From positions 1-27,230 of the IMG/VR virus record IMGVR_UViG_3300017776_000141: a stretch of DNA of 27,230 nt; one strand, 5' to 3'. A program made the translations under genes and the position numbers. Source of the DNA: a virus. Shown piece by piece: positions 6,360 through 13,302 of the stretch; the first letter of the stretch is position 1; each line of letters opens with the position of its first letter. The notes beneath the pieces are model-generated. The model was given only the letters and a program-made list of their open reading frames with translations, had not been told where the DNA came from and did not search any database.

Positions 6360-6575
6360 ATGTTTAAAATAGCAACACAACTAAACTTGATACGAGTTGA
6401 AGTAACAAGATTAGTAGAAGCTGTATATTACTTAATTAAGTTATTACAGCATACAAATAGAGTATTAGACCCAAGTGATAGTAAAAATCCATATAAATTA
6501 AAGAGAAACAACGTAGTAGATGCTGATTTTGGCTTAGACCCAGTAAATATGTGGAGAAATAGGAGTAATAAATAA
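6360..6575 (+). CDS. small hypothetical protein, first rightward gene of the lysogeny block
   Basis: The product has 71 residues. The start is ATG 6360 because AAGGAG at 6349-6354 lies five bases upstream; a GTG two codons earlier overlaps that site and is unlikely. The N-terminal half is an amphipathic helix (LNLIRVEVTRLVEAVYYLIKLL) and the C-terminal half is polar. It occupies the place of a cro-like or early regulatory gene, but no HTH is visible and I do not recognise a family. It meets the next gene at a TAATG junction. Confidence 0.6.
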   Translation: MFKIATQLNLIRVEVTRLVEAVYYLIKLLQHTNRVLDPSDSKNPYKLKRNNVVDADFGLDPVNMWRNRSNK

Positions 6576-6760
6576 TGGCAAAACAATTACTTTTATTTAA
6601 ACCACATGACATTCTTACTGACGAGTTGTTGAAAGTAGTGGCTAGAGTTAGAAATAGCTTAAAACCTACTGCTAAAATAATTCCATTTCCAAACCCAAGA
6701 AGACAGCTTTTTAGCTGTTCTAACGTAAGGAAACAACATGGCAGAAGTAAGCATAGTTGA
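6575..6760 (+). CDS. small basic hypothetical protein, 61 aa
   Basis: A basic protein of 61 residues with an Arg/Lys-rich C-terminus (NPRRQLFSCSNVRKQHGRSKHS). AGGAG at 6561-6565 is nine bases upstream of its ATG. It is coupled to the preceding gene through a TAATG junction and overlaps the next by 23 bases. No family is recognised. Its place in the early operon suggests a regulatory or host-interaction function, but the sequence shows no domain. Confidence 0.55.
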   Translation: MAKQLLLFKPHDILTDELLKVVARVRNSLKPTAKIIPFPNPRRQLFSCSNVRKQHGRSKHS

Positions 6761-6923
6761 AGGTGAAATACCAATACTGGAAACTGCTACGTCACCTAAA
6801 ATGTTCAATCATTTAGGTAAGGCATTATTGAGTGCTGAGAAAACACTTAATAATAACAAAACTGACGTAAAAGAGTACAGTATTGTAGTTGTCACTGAGA
6901 CCATTGAAGATTTGCTTTACTAG
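6738..6923 (+). CDS. small acidic hypothetical protein, 61 aa
   Basis: A mildly acidic protein of 61 residues with no recognised domain. AAGGAAA just upstream of the ATG at 6738 provides a ribosome-binding site inside the end of the preceding gene, which it overlaps by 23 bases. It is the last of three small genes that probably form one transcript, followed by 199 bases without a gene. Confidence 0.55.
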   Translation: MAEVSIVEGEIPILETATSPKMFNHLGKALLSAEKTLNNNKTDVKEYSIVVVTETIEDLLY

Positions 6924-6978
6924 GTATATACAGTTTTATACCCAAGTAATTAAATTACAATGTTCTATAGTTGTTCTA

Positions 6979-7006
6979 TTGGTATATCAATATGATGTGC
7001 TATTAT
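6979..7006 (+). promoter_or_regulatory. extended -10 sigma-70-like promoter before the integrase operon
   Basis: TTGGTA at 6979-6984 and TATTAT at 7001-7006 are 16 bases apart, with TG one base before the -10 (TGCTATTAT). TGTTCTAT occurs twice just upstream (6961-6968 and 6972-6979). This could drive the 7123, 7505 and integrase genes, which are tightly packed. The surrounding gap 6924-7122 shows no gene. Confidence 0.45.
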
Positions 7007-7122
7007 AGATACACAGGCACAAAATCTAGGTAGGGTTGATTAGCACAATATTGATTATCTATTTTTTCGAAAGTGTCTCACATTAATAATAAACACTTGT
7101 GCAAGTAAGGAATATAGTTAAG

Positions 7123-7536
7123 ATGAATAAAATAATAAATAAAATAATAATGGTAGTAGCAATGGTAGTATGTAAGGTAGTTCACAAAGTCAGATGTCGG
7201 TCTTTTTTAAGACGTGTTGATGACTTCAGTTATGAAGTTAAGACTTTAAAAAATACAAAAAATTTACCTTTCATTACAAAGAAAACCCTTGTCAGTAACG
7301 ACTACGAAAAATCAAGAGCATTAAAAATAGGTGGTGTGTGTATCAGATATAGCTTTGATAAACTCATTAAATATCTTGATGTTAGAGACGTAGAAATTAC
7401 TGAACCTGAGTTTCAAACTAATGTTGCAATAGCACTAGCTAAAGTAACTACAGAAACTCATACCTCTGCTAACATTATAAAATTAGAAAGTAGAGAGAGG
7501 AAGTATGAAAGACCAATACAAAAAAGCAGTCTTTAG
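7123..7536 (+). CDS. hypothetical protein with hydrophobic N-terminus, 137 aa
   Basis: The product has 137 residues from the ATG at 7123; an upstream GTG at 7099 would add eight residues. AAGGAA lies about ten bases upstream of the ATG. The N-terminus (about 3-20, KIINKIIMVVAMVVCKVV) is hydrophobic with lysines and may be a membrane anchor or signal sequence. The rest is a mixed alpha/beta polar region with no motif I recognise. It overlaps the winged-helix gene by 32 bases and belongs to the integrase operon. Confidence 0.55.
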   Translation: MNKIINKIIMVVAMVVCKVVHKVRCRSFLRRVDDFSYEVKTLKNTKNLPFITKKTLVSNDYEKSRALKIGGVCIRYSFDKLIKYLDVRDVEITEPEFQTNVAIALAKVTTETHTSANIIKLESRERKYERPIQKSSL

Positions 7537-7936
7537 TTTAATGTTCACACAACACTTCTTAAATTACATTAAGAAGGTGGAGCAGAAAAAAGGCAAGACA
7601 CTACATACTAATGGTGTACCAAATCATTACATTGCAGTGTTACAAATAATATTAATTTTAAAAGATAACGAAATGTCTACTGAAAGTATTTCTTATCATT
7701 TTAATAATATTTTAGGTAAAGGTATTAATCAGTCTTCATTAAGTAGAACACTGACATATCTACATGAGACACTAAATTTAATTAAATATACTGATAATCC
7801 ATTCGCAGAAGATAAGAGATATACGTATGTTGAATTAACAAGTGAAGGTAAAAAACTACAAAAGTTCTTTTTAGGTTCAACGCAGGAAACTATACCGACA
7901 GTCTTTAGTAGTAATAAATTAATGACTGCGAGTTAG
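7505..7936 (+). CDS. MarR-like winged-helix DNA-binding protein
   Basis: The product has 143 residues. The middle shows a winged-helix fold: helices at about 43-70, a recognition helix near NQSSLSRTLTYLHETLNLI (about 75-93), and a beta wing containing DKRYTYVELTSEGKKL (about 103-118), which is the usual end of MarR-type domains. AGAGAGGAAG precedes the start. It lies seven bases before the integrase gene, so it may control the integrase or act as a recombination directionality factor. The fold is seen in the sequence; the role is inference. Confidence 0.7.
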   Translation: MKDQYKKAVFSLMFTQHFLNYIKKVEQKKGKTLHTNGVPNHYIAVLQIILILKDNEMSTESISYHFNNILGKGINQSSLSRTLTYLHETLNLIKYTDNPFAEDKRYTYVELTSEGKKLQKFFLGSTQETIPTVFSSNKLMTAS

Positions 7937-7943
7937 GAGTTAA

Positions 7944-9176
7944 ATGAGTAATATAAGTCGAGAAGCCATACTAAAATTGCACTCAGGTATTCGAATGAGA
8001 GGTAATACATTGGAAGTGCATACAAGAAAAAAGATGATAGTAGATGGCAACCAAGTAAAAGATAGTGCGTATGATACTATTAAACTAAATGATACAAGTG
8101 ATACATCTTTTAAGAAGGCACTTGCAGAAGCTATAAAGCTAAAAGAAAAACATAATGAAGCATTAGTTCCTGCTAATTATCATAGTCGTAAACAAGGCAA
8201 AAAATCCATTACTAAAGGTACATTAAAAGAATGTTTAGATATGACATTTAAAAAGCAATGGGAGAATGGAAACAATGTAACTAATATAAAAATATATATC
8301 AGAGACATATTAAATTATTTTCCACCGACAATTACATTGGCAGAAATGCAAACTGATGCACACTACAATGGCTTTGTAAATTACATGAAGAAGACTATTG
8401 AAGAACGACCAACAAACAATCTAGCAACTTTTAATAACAGGACAACTAATCATAGACTTTCTGTATTAAGAGAAACTTTTAGAGAAGCTATATCTAAACG
8501 TATGTTAGAACAATCTAAGTTACTTAATCCTGATGTAAGAGTTAGAGATATGGGTTGGAGTAATTTGCATGTCATAGAAAGTAAAAGCAAGAAACCAATT
8601 AGCAGAGAAGACGAAGCTAGAATTATGGAATTAGCTTATGCTAACAATGATGAAGAACATGCTGATGCAATGCAATTTTTAATAAATGGTTTGGGTGCAA
8701 GATTGCAATTTGAATTTTTTGACCCACAATACAACATTGATTGCATTGATTATAAACATAAAACTATTAATTTTTTTCGGCACAAAACACAACAATGGTC
8801 AGGTGATTTACCTTTAAATAATACTGCCTATAACATTGCTGTTAAGTATAGAGAAACTGCAATAGCACATAAATCTAGAAAATTATTTCCGAATGTAACT
8901 GTAAGAAGTATGAGAACTTTTTTTGAAAAATATGGAAAGTTATTAGAGATAAAAAATTTTACACCTTATGCTACAAAGCACACATTTATAACAAGATTAT
9001 GCGAAACAAAAACACCTGTAAAAGTTATATCTAAACTTGCAGGGATAAGCATTGAAACTGTATTAAAATACTACGCACAAGAAACACCCCAAGCATTAAG
9101 GGAAGCTGTAAATAGTATTAATGATAGTAACATTGTTTCTTTAATTGGTCATAACTCTAAAGGGTTGATTAAATAA
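7944..9176 (+). CDS. int: tyrosine recombinase (phage integrase)
   Basis: The product has 410 residues with AGGAG before the start. The layout is an N-terminal arm-binding part, a core-binding helical part (about 85-205) and a C-terminal catalytic part. The first catalytic Arg is probably R253 in LGARLQ, the beta-hairpin Lys is K281, and the nucleophile is Y376 or Y377 in ETVLKYYAQ. Box II reads PYATKHTF (341-348), so the usual His and second Arg are Tyr and Lys. Box III reads LAGIS, so the usual His is Gly367. The gene lies directly upstream of a tRNA-Leu sequence, a typical integration target. Integrases of this kind occur in temperate T7-like phages of SAR11 bacteria. Confidence 0.9.
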   Translation: MSNISREAILKLHSGIRMRGNTLEVHTRKKMIVDGNQVKDSAYDTIKLNDTSDTSFKKALAEAIKLKEKHNEALVPANYHSRKQGKKSITKGTLKECLDMTFKKQWENGNNVTNIKIYIRDILNYFPPTITLAEMQTDAHYNGFVNYMKKTIEERPTNNLATFNNRTTNHRLSVLRETFREAISKRMLEQSKLLNPDVRVRDMGWSNLHVIESKSKKPISREDEARIMELAYANNDEEHADAMQFLINGLGARLQFEFFDPQYNIDCIDYKHKTINFFRHKTQQWSGDLPLNNTAYNIAVKYRETAIAHKSRKLFPNVTVRSMRTFFEKYGKLLEIKNFTPYATKHTFITRLCETKTPVKVISKLAGISIETVLKYYAQETPQALREAVNSINDSNIVSLIGHNSKGLIK

Positions 9177-9206
9177 ATGAACACTGCTAATTAAATTTCA
9201 AAAGTT

Positions 9207-9291
9207 GGGCGAGTGGTGAAATTGGCAGACACGTCAGTCTTAGAAACTGATTTCGAGAGAAGTGAAGGTTCAAGTCCTTTCTCGCCCACCA
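9207..9291 (+). tRNA. tRNA-Leu (anticodon UAG), complete, with CCA
   Basis: A full 85-base cloverleaf can be folded. The acceptor stem GGGCGAG pairs perfectly with CTCGCCC (9281-9287), followed by A and an encoded CCA. The D arm contains GGTGAAATTGGCAGAC. The anticodon stem TCAGT/ACTGA holds the loop CTTAGAA with anticodon TAG at 9241-9243. A long variable arm (9251-9263) is typical of leucine tRNA, and the T arm is GAAGG-TTCAAGT-CCTTT. It starts 31 bases after the integrase stop. It may be both a working tRNA and the attP core shared with the host gene. Confidence 0.93.
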
Positions 9292-9597
9292 AAAGCAATT
9301 ATTGGGTTAATTTAGTTGCACAAGGTGTTGCATTATGAGTGGAATGTTGCATTGCATTAAAAAGGAAGTAAATAATAAAAGACTTATTAAAGGAAAACTG
9401 GTCTTAGGATACAGTGATAATGGTCTTAGAAACTACTTCCATAAAATTTATATGCACTGCTGTAGTATTGTTCTTTAATAGCAACACCTTTTTTTAAAAA
9501 CCAAGTATATGCAGTTGTGCATTGGTTTCGTGGCAAATGCAACAGAACCAGTGCAACAGGCACAAGTGCATACAAAAAGTAAGGAGATGTTCACATT
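9292..9597. other. probable attP region with arm-type repeats; no gene
   Basis: In 306 bases no gene is visible, but short repeats are dense. TGTTGCATT occurs at 9326-9334 and 9345-9353, and in inverted orientation as AATGCAACA at 9536-9544. GGTGTTGC (9324-9331) is inverted as GCAACACC (9481-9488). Related sites are AGTTGCACA (9314) and GTGCAACAG (9551). This layout resembles integrase arm-type sites on two sides. GTCTTAGAAACT at 9423-9434 copies the anticodon region of the tRNA (9237-9248). A hairpin AAACCAA/TTGGTTT (9498-9528) encloses the palindrome ATGCA-GTTG-TGCAT. The promoter of the RNA polymerase genes must also lie here or upstream. Confidence 0.55.
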
Positions 9598-10575
9598 ATG
9601 TCTAATACACAAGATAATTTACTACAACAACAGTTAGCTGAATTAGTTAAGGTTGGTGTAGGTGGTAAATTTAAGGATACAAAAGACTACACAAAGAAAA
9701 TACAGGAAGAAATAGAATTTGAAGAAAAGATGATTAGAGGTGGTATTGATAGATACAAACATTTAGTCACCGAAGCACAAGCTAAGAAGCAAGAAAGTAC
9801 GACCATGTATGGTCTATTTCACCAACAAAAATACATAGATAAACTCTCTAGTTTAATCCATTTGAAGGTAGAAAAAATAGATACAGGACAAGTAGGAACA
9901 CACCATATTGCTGTTAAAAAAATAGTGCAGTGTTTACCTAAAAGTGCTTTTAATGAAGACACTAAAAAAATGTCTAATAATCAGGCAATATTTGACACTT
10001 GTTCATTGATTATTTTGAAGAATGTAATTGATGGTATTTCCAGTGATTGCACCCTTAATAAATTATCAATTATTATAGGCAATGCGTTAATGCTTGAAGC
10101 TAGAATACTCTTATTCAAAGACCAAAAGAAGAAGGAATATGAGCAGGTATCTAAACGATTAGAAGGTAAGAACGTACCTCAGAAAACTAATAGATGGCAG
10201 TATAAAAAGAATGTTTGGGTCTATTGTATGAATAGGCATGAACTTCAATTTGACGATTGGACTAAAGAACATAGACTGCATTTAGGTGTTCAGATGATAC
10301 ATTTATGTGAACTCTTAGGACTTGTTAAGGTAGGTAATATGAAACTTAATAAAACCAAGACAATTACATACGTACAACCAACACCAAAAATTATTAAAGA
10401 AATAAAAAACTTTAATATTAAAAATGAAGCACTGTTTCCTAAGTATTTACCTATGCTTATGCCACCTAGAAAATGGACTTCACCTTTTATTGGTGGGTAC
10501 TATGGTAAGAAACATAATTTTGAAAACAAACCTGAGGAGATAGCACATGCACTACAATCTAGTAAAAGCAAGTAA
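9598..10575 (+). CDS. T7-type RNA polymerase, N-terminal part (N-domain and thumb)
   Basis: The product has 325 residues and matches the N-terminal part of single-subunit phage RNA polymerases. It ends shortly after LMPPRKWTSPFIGGYY, which corresponds to the PPKPWT...GGGYW segment near residue 410-425 of T7 RNA polymerase (883 aa), close to the thumb/palm border. It therefore includes the promoter-binding N-domain and thumb but none of the catalytic aspartates. AAGGAG at 9581-9586 precedes the ATG. The frame ends with TAA at 10573-10575, overlapping the second polymerase gene by 29 bases in another frame. Two separate subunits, programmed frameshifting or a sequencing error could all explain this. 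Confidence 0.85.
   Translation: MSNTQDNLLQQQLAELVKVGVGGKFKDTKDYTKKIQEEIEFEEKMIRGGIDRYKHLVTEAQAKKQESTTMYGLFHQQKYIDKLSSLIHLKVEKIDTGQVGTHHIAVKKIVQCLPKSAFNEDTKKMSNNQAIFDTCSLIILKNVIDGISSDCTLNKLSIIIGNALMLEARILLFKDQKKKEYEQVSKRLEGKNVPQKTNRWQYKKNVWVYCMNRHELQFDDWTKEHRLHLGVQMIHLCELLGLVKVGNMKLNKTKTITYVQPTPKIIKEIKNFNIKNEALFPKYLPMLMPPRKWTSPFIGGYYGKKHNFENKPEEIAHALQSSKSK
10534..10549 (+). promoter_or_regulatory. strong Shine-Dalgarno and start of the second RNA polymerase part
   Basis: GAGGAG at 10534-10539 lies seven bases before the ATG at 10547, inside the end of the first polymerase gene. The second frame has a TAG stop at 10541-10543, so this ATG is the first possible ATG of that frame. This supports independent initiation of the second half. 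Confidence 0.65.
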
Positions 10576-12241
10576 TAGAAGATATTTAGAAGAATTAAAT
10601 AACAAGGTGCATGAGATGCCAGTTGTTTATGACAGTGTAAATATTATACAAGAAACGGAATGGGTTATTAATAAACCTGTTTATGATTTAATTAAAACAT
10701 GTATGGATAATGATTTTAATTTAGGTCAGTTACCAGTCAATCCACAATCAACTGAGTTACCACCTAAACCATTTGACATTAAAACAAACAAAGAAGCATT
10801 AATTAAATGGAAGCGAGAAGCACAACAAGTACATAAAGCTATAGGTCAATCTATGTCTAAATTTATTCAAGTTAGACTAATTATGGAAGAAGCAAGTATG
10901 TTGTTAGATAAAGGTGGTTTCTTTTATCCACATCAATTTGATTTTAGATTTCGTATTTATCCTAAACCTGCATTGCTTTCACCACAATCAGCCGATTATT
11001 CAAGAGCATTACTTAAATTTAAATTTGGTAAACGAATGGGTAAAGGCGACAGTGTAAGTACATTCAACATTGCAGGTGCAAACTTGTATGGTGAAGTAGA
11101 TAAAATGGAGTTGCCAGTTAGAGAACAATGGGTGCAAGATAATTCAAAAAAAATTATTGCGTCAGCTAACAATCCACTAGAAAATACATGGTGGTGTGAT
11201 GCAGATAAACCATATTGTTTTCTTGCATGGGCTATAGAATATAGAGATTTTGCAGAAAGCAATTACTCACCTGAGTTTATAACTACATTGCCTATACAAG
11301 CTGATTGTTCTAACTCAGGACTACAGCATTATTCAGCAATGATGAGAGACCCTATTGGTGGTAAAGCTACTAATTTAGTTCCATCTAATAAACCTAATGA
11401 TGTTTATAATTTAGTTGCACAAAAACTAATTATGAAACTTAGAGATATTAAAGATGACCCACTAGCTAAGAAGTGGTTAGAGTATGGAATAGATAGGAAG
11501 CTATGTAAGAAACCAGTGATGTGTTTACCATATTCATTGACAAAGTTTTCATGCAGAAAATATATTGAAGACCACATGAAAAAACAATTAAATGAACGAA
11601 ATGTATCTATAGATATATTTAAAGTATCAGACAGAGAAGATGGTATTTTTGAAGCAACAAACTGGCTAACACCTGTATTGTGGGAAAGTATCAATGAGAT
11701 AATTGTTGGTGCTAAAGAAATAATGAAGTTCTTAAAAGATATAGCTAAACTGGTTGCATCAGAAAATTTACCAGTAAGTTGGACTTCACCATTAAATGCA
11801 CCTATTCAAATGCTTTGTTATGAAAAAGAAAGCAGACGAGTTAAGACACAAATGGGTGATAGTATTGTTAAACTTTCAGTAGCACATGATACCCCTAACA
11901 TATCAAAAAGGGCTACAAGTCTAGGTATATGTCCTAACTTTATACATGCTAATGATGGAGCAGTTTTACAATTAGCTGTAGTAAAAGCTAAAGAACTGGG
12001 TGTAGATAATTTTAGTATGATTCATGACAGTTTTGGGTGTGTGGCTAGTGACAGTCATTTAATGGGTAAAGCATTAAGAGAAGCATTTTGTGAGATATAT
12101 CAAAAAGATGTATTGAAGAATTTTGCTGATGAAATGTATGCAATGTTATCTGAGAAAAATCAGAAGAAATTTCCTAAAATGCCTAAAAAGGGAGACCTTA
12201 ATTTAGACTTAGTGAAACAATCTGTGTTTTTTTGTATATAA
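10547..12241 (+). CDS. T7-type RNA polymerase, C-terminal catalytic part (palm and fingers)
   Basis: The product has 564 residues and contains all catalytic motifs of T7-type RNA polymerase. Motif A has QADCSNSGLQH with D253 (T7 D537). Motif B has RKLCKKPVMCLPY with R317, K321 and Y329 (T7 R627, K631, Y639). Motif C has IHDSFG with H493 and D494 (T7 D812). PNFIHANDG matches the T7 H784 region. The two parts together have about 880 residues, the length of T7 gp1, so nothing large is missing. The specificity loop (about 405-445) differs from T7, in line with a different promoter. The C-terminus ends in FFCI after a run of seven T, where T7 ends in FAFA. Confidence 0.93.
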   Translation: MHYNLVKASNRRYLEELNNKVHEMPVVYDSVNIIQETEWVINKPVYDLIKTCMDNDFNLGQLPVNPQSTELPPKPFDIKTNKEALIKWKREAQQVHKAIGQSMSKFIQVRLIMEEASMLLDKGGFFYPHQFDFRFRIYPKPALLSPQSADYSRALLKFKFGKRMGKGDSVSTFNIAGANLYGEVDKMELPVREQWVQDNSKKIIASANNPLENTWWCDADKPYCFLAWAIEYRDFAESNYSPEFITTLPIQADCSNSGLQHYSAMMRDPIGGKATNLVPSNKPNDVYNLVAQKLIMKLRDIKDDPLAKKWLEYGIDRKLCKKPVMCLPYSLTKFSCRKYIEDHMKKQLNERNVSIDIFKVSDREDGIFEATNWLTPVLWESINEIIVGAKEIMKFLKDIAKLVASENLPVSWTSPLNAPIQMLCYEKESRRVKTQMGDSIVKLSVAHDTPNISKRATSLGICPNFIHANDGAVLQLAVVKAKELGVDNFSMIHDSFGCVASDSHLMGKALREAFCEIYQKDVLKNFADEMYAMLSEKNQKKFPKMPKKGDLNLDLVKQSVFFCI

Positions 12242-12246
12242 ATACA

Positions 12247-12258
12247 TGCACCTGTGCA
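12247..12258. repeat. short palindrome TGCAC-CT-GTGCA
   Basis: Perfect five-base arms with a two-base centre lie six bases after the polymerase stop codon. The arms are the same as the ends of the early-gene operators (TGCAC...GTGCA), but the spacing is much shorter. It may be a weak binding site or a small RNA hairpin before the phage promoter. Confidence 0.3.
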
Positions 12259-12259
12259 A

Positions 12260-12277
12260 CTAAGTGCCACTATTAGA
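12260..12277 (+). promoter_or_regulatory. probable phage RNA polymerase promoter, copy 2
   Basis: The 18 bases are identical to 3174-3191. The element lies in the 61-base gap between the RNA polymerase and ssDNA-binding protein genes, at the boundary between early and middle genes where T7 has a class II promoter. It would drive the replication operon. Confidence 0.65.
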
Positions 12278-12302
12278 TAGACTAACATATAGGAGAATAT
12301 CT

Positions 12303-12881
12303 ATGCAAAAACTAACAACACACGTTAGTGTTGTGGGTGAAGCAGTCTACCCTCATCTTAATAAACCTGACGTTAAATTTAACGAAGCAGGTGAATATAA
12401 GGTGACCTTAAAAGTCGCTAAATCAGATGCTACCGACATGATTAAATTATTTAATGATGCACAGGCAGACAGTCTAAAAAAAGCGATTGCAGACAATAAA
12501 GGTAAAAAGGTAAAAGAAGCACCTCACCCAAGATACAACGTAGAAGGAAACAATGTTTTCTTCATCTTTAAACTGAAAGCATCAGGGGTCAATAAGAAAA
12601 CTAAAGAAAGTTTTACTCAAAGACCACAAATACTTGATGCCGATAAGAAACCATTCCCAATGACTAAACAAATTTGGGGTGGGTCTAAGATAAAAGTTGC
12701 TTACGAATTAGTTCCTTACTATGCACCATTTGGAGCAGGTATCACAGCTAGAATGAAAGCAATCCAAGTCTTAGAACTTGTAGAGGGTAAATCAGATATA
12801 CCTTTTGAAAAAGAAGATGGCTACAAAGCCGAAACTAACTCAGATGTACAGACAGAAGTTCAAACGAGTTCAGATTTCTAA
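12303..12881 (+). CDS. single-stranded DNA-binding protein (T7 gp2.5-like)
   Basis: The product has 192 residues. The OB-fold region resembles T7 gp2.5: GEYKVTLKVAK, FIFKLKASGVNKKTKESFTQRP, and GGSKIKVAYELVPYYAPFGAGITARMKAIQVLELV. The C-terminus is acidic and ends in Phe, as in gp2.5, where that tail contacts the polymerase and helicase. The start is the ATG at 12303 because AGGAGA (12291-12296) lies six bases upstream; a longer GTG start at 12264 overlaps the promoter and is rejected. The gene overlaps the endonuclease gene. Confidence 0.93.
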   Translation: MQKLTTHVSVVGEAVYPHLNKPDVKFNEAGEYKVTLKVAKSDATDMIKLFNDAQADSLKKAIADNKGKKVKEAPHPRYNVEGNNVFFIFKLKASGVNKKTKESFTQRPQILDADKKPFPMTKQIWGGSKIKVAYELVPYYAPFGAGITARMKAIQVLELVEGKSDIPFEKEDGYKAETNSDVQTEVQTSSDF

Positions 12882-13302
12882 ATCTGTTTTCCTCAAATCA
12901 GGGTTAGAAGAAGTTGTCTACAACTGCTTAAACAAAAACAAATGTTCTTTTGTTTATGAAGGTTTAAAAATAACTTTTACTAGCCCTGAACAGAAACGAA
13001 CTTATACACCTGACTTTCCAGTTTCAAATTCAAATATTATTATAGAAACTAAAGGTGCATTTAATTCAGCAGACAGAAAAAAGATGAAGCTGATTAAAAC
13101 ACAAAATCCAAAATTGGATATTAGATTTATTTTTTCTAATTCAAAAAACAAAATTGGTAAGAAAAGCAAAACAACTTATGGCAAATGGTGTGAGATGTTT
13201 GGCTTTAAATATCACTGCGTACAATCAACTAAAAAAGAAATACCTGACGAATGGTTAAACGAAATAAAGGAAACTCAAAAAAATGGCAAGACTAGAAACT
13301 AA
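12817..13302 (+). CDS. endonuclease I, Holliday junction resolvase (T7 gp3-like)
   Basis: The product has 161 residues. The catalytic residues of T7 endonuclease I are present: Glu in KSGLEEVV (T7 E20), Asp in YTPDF (T7 D55), and Glu and Lys in IIIETKG (T7 E65, K67). DRKKMKLIKTQNPKLDIRFIFS and TYGKWCEMFGFK follow as in T7. The enzyme resolves branched DNA and helps degrade host DNA. The start is uncertain: ATG 12817 is used, while ATG 12844 would remove nine residues; both lie inside the ssDNA-binding protein gene. It overlaps the amidase gene by 20 bases. Confidence 0.93.
   Translation: MATKPKLTQMYRQKFKRVQISKSVFLKSGLEEVVYNCLNKNKCSFVYEGLKITFTSPEQKRTYTPDFPVSNSNIIIETKGAFNSADRKKMKLIKTQNPKLDIRFIFSNSKNKIGKKSKTTYGKWCEMFGFKYHCVQSTKKEIPDEWLNEIKETQKNGKTRN

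Noticed and set aside
9207-9291. Right or left border of an integrated prophage
   Set aside because: Phage genes lie on both sides (integrase on the left, RNA polymerase on the right), so the window does not show an attL or attR junction with host DNA.
10544-10575. Classic -1 slippery site for programmed frameshifting in the RNA polymerase overlap
   Set aside because: The shift needed is +1 (or -2), and no X-XXY-YYZ heptamer with a downstream structure is apparent. The well-placed Shine-Dalgarno before the second ATG explains the overlap more simply.
12264-12302. Longer N-terminus for the ssDNA-binding protein starting with GTG at 12264
   Set aside because: It would overlap the promoter-like element, and AGGAGA is correctly placed for the ATG at 12303.
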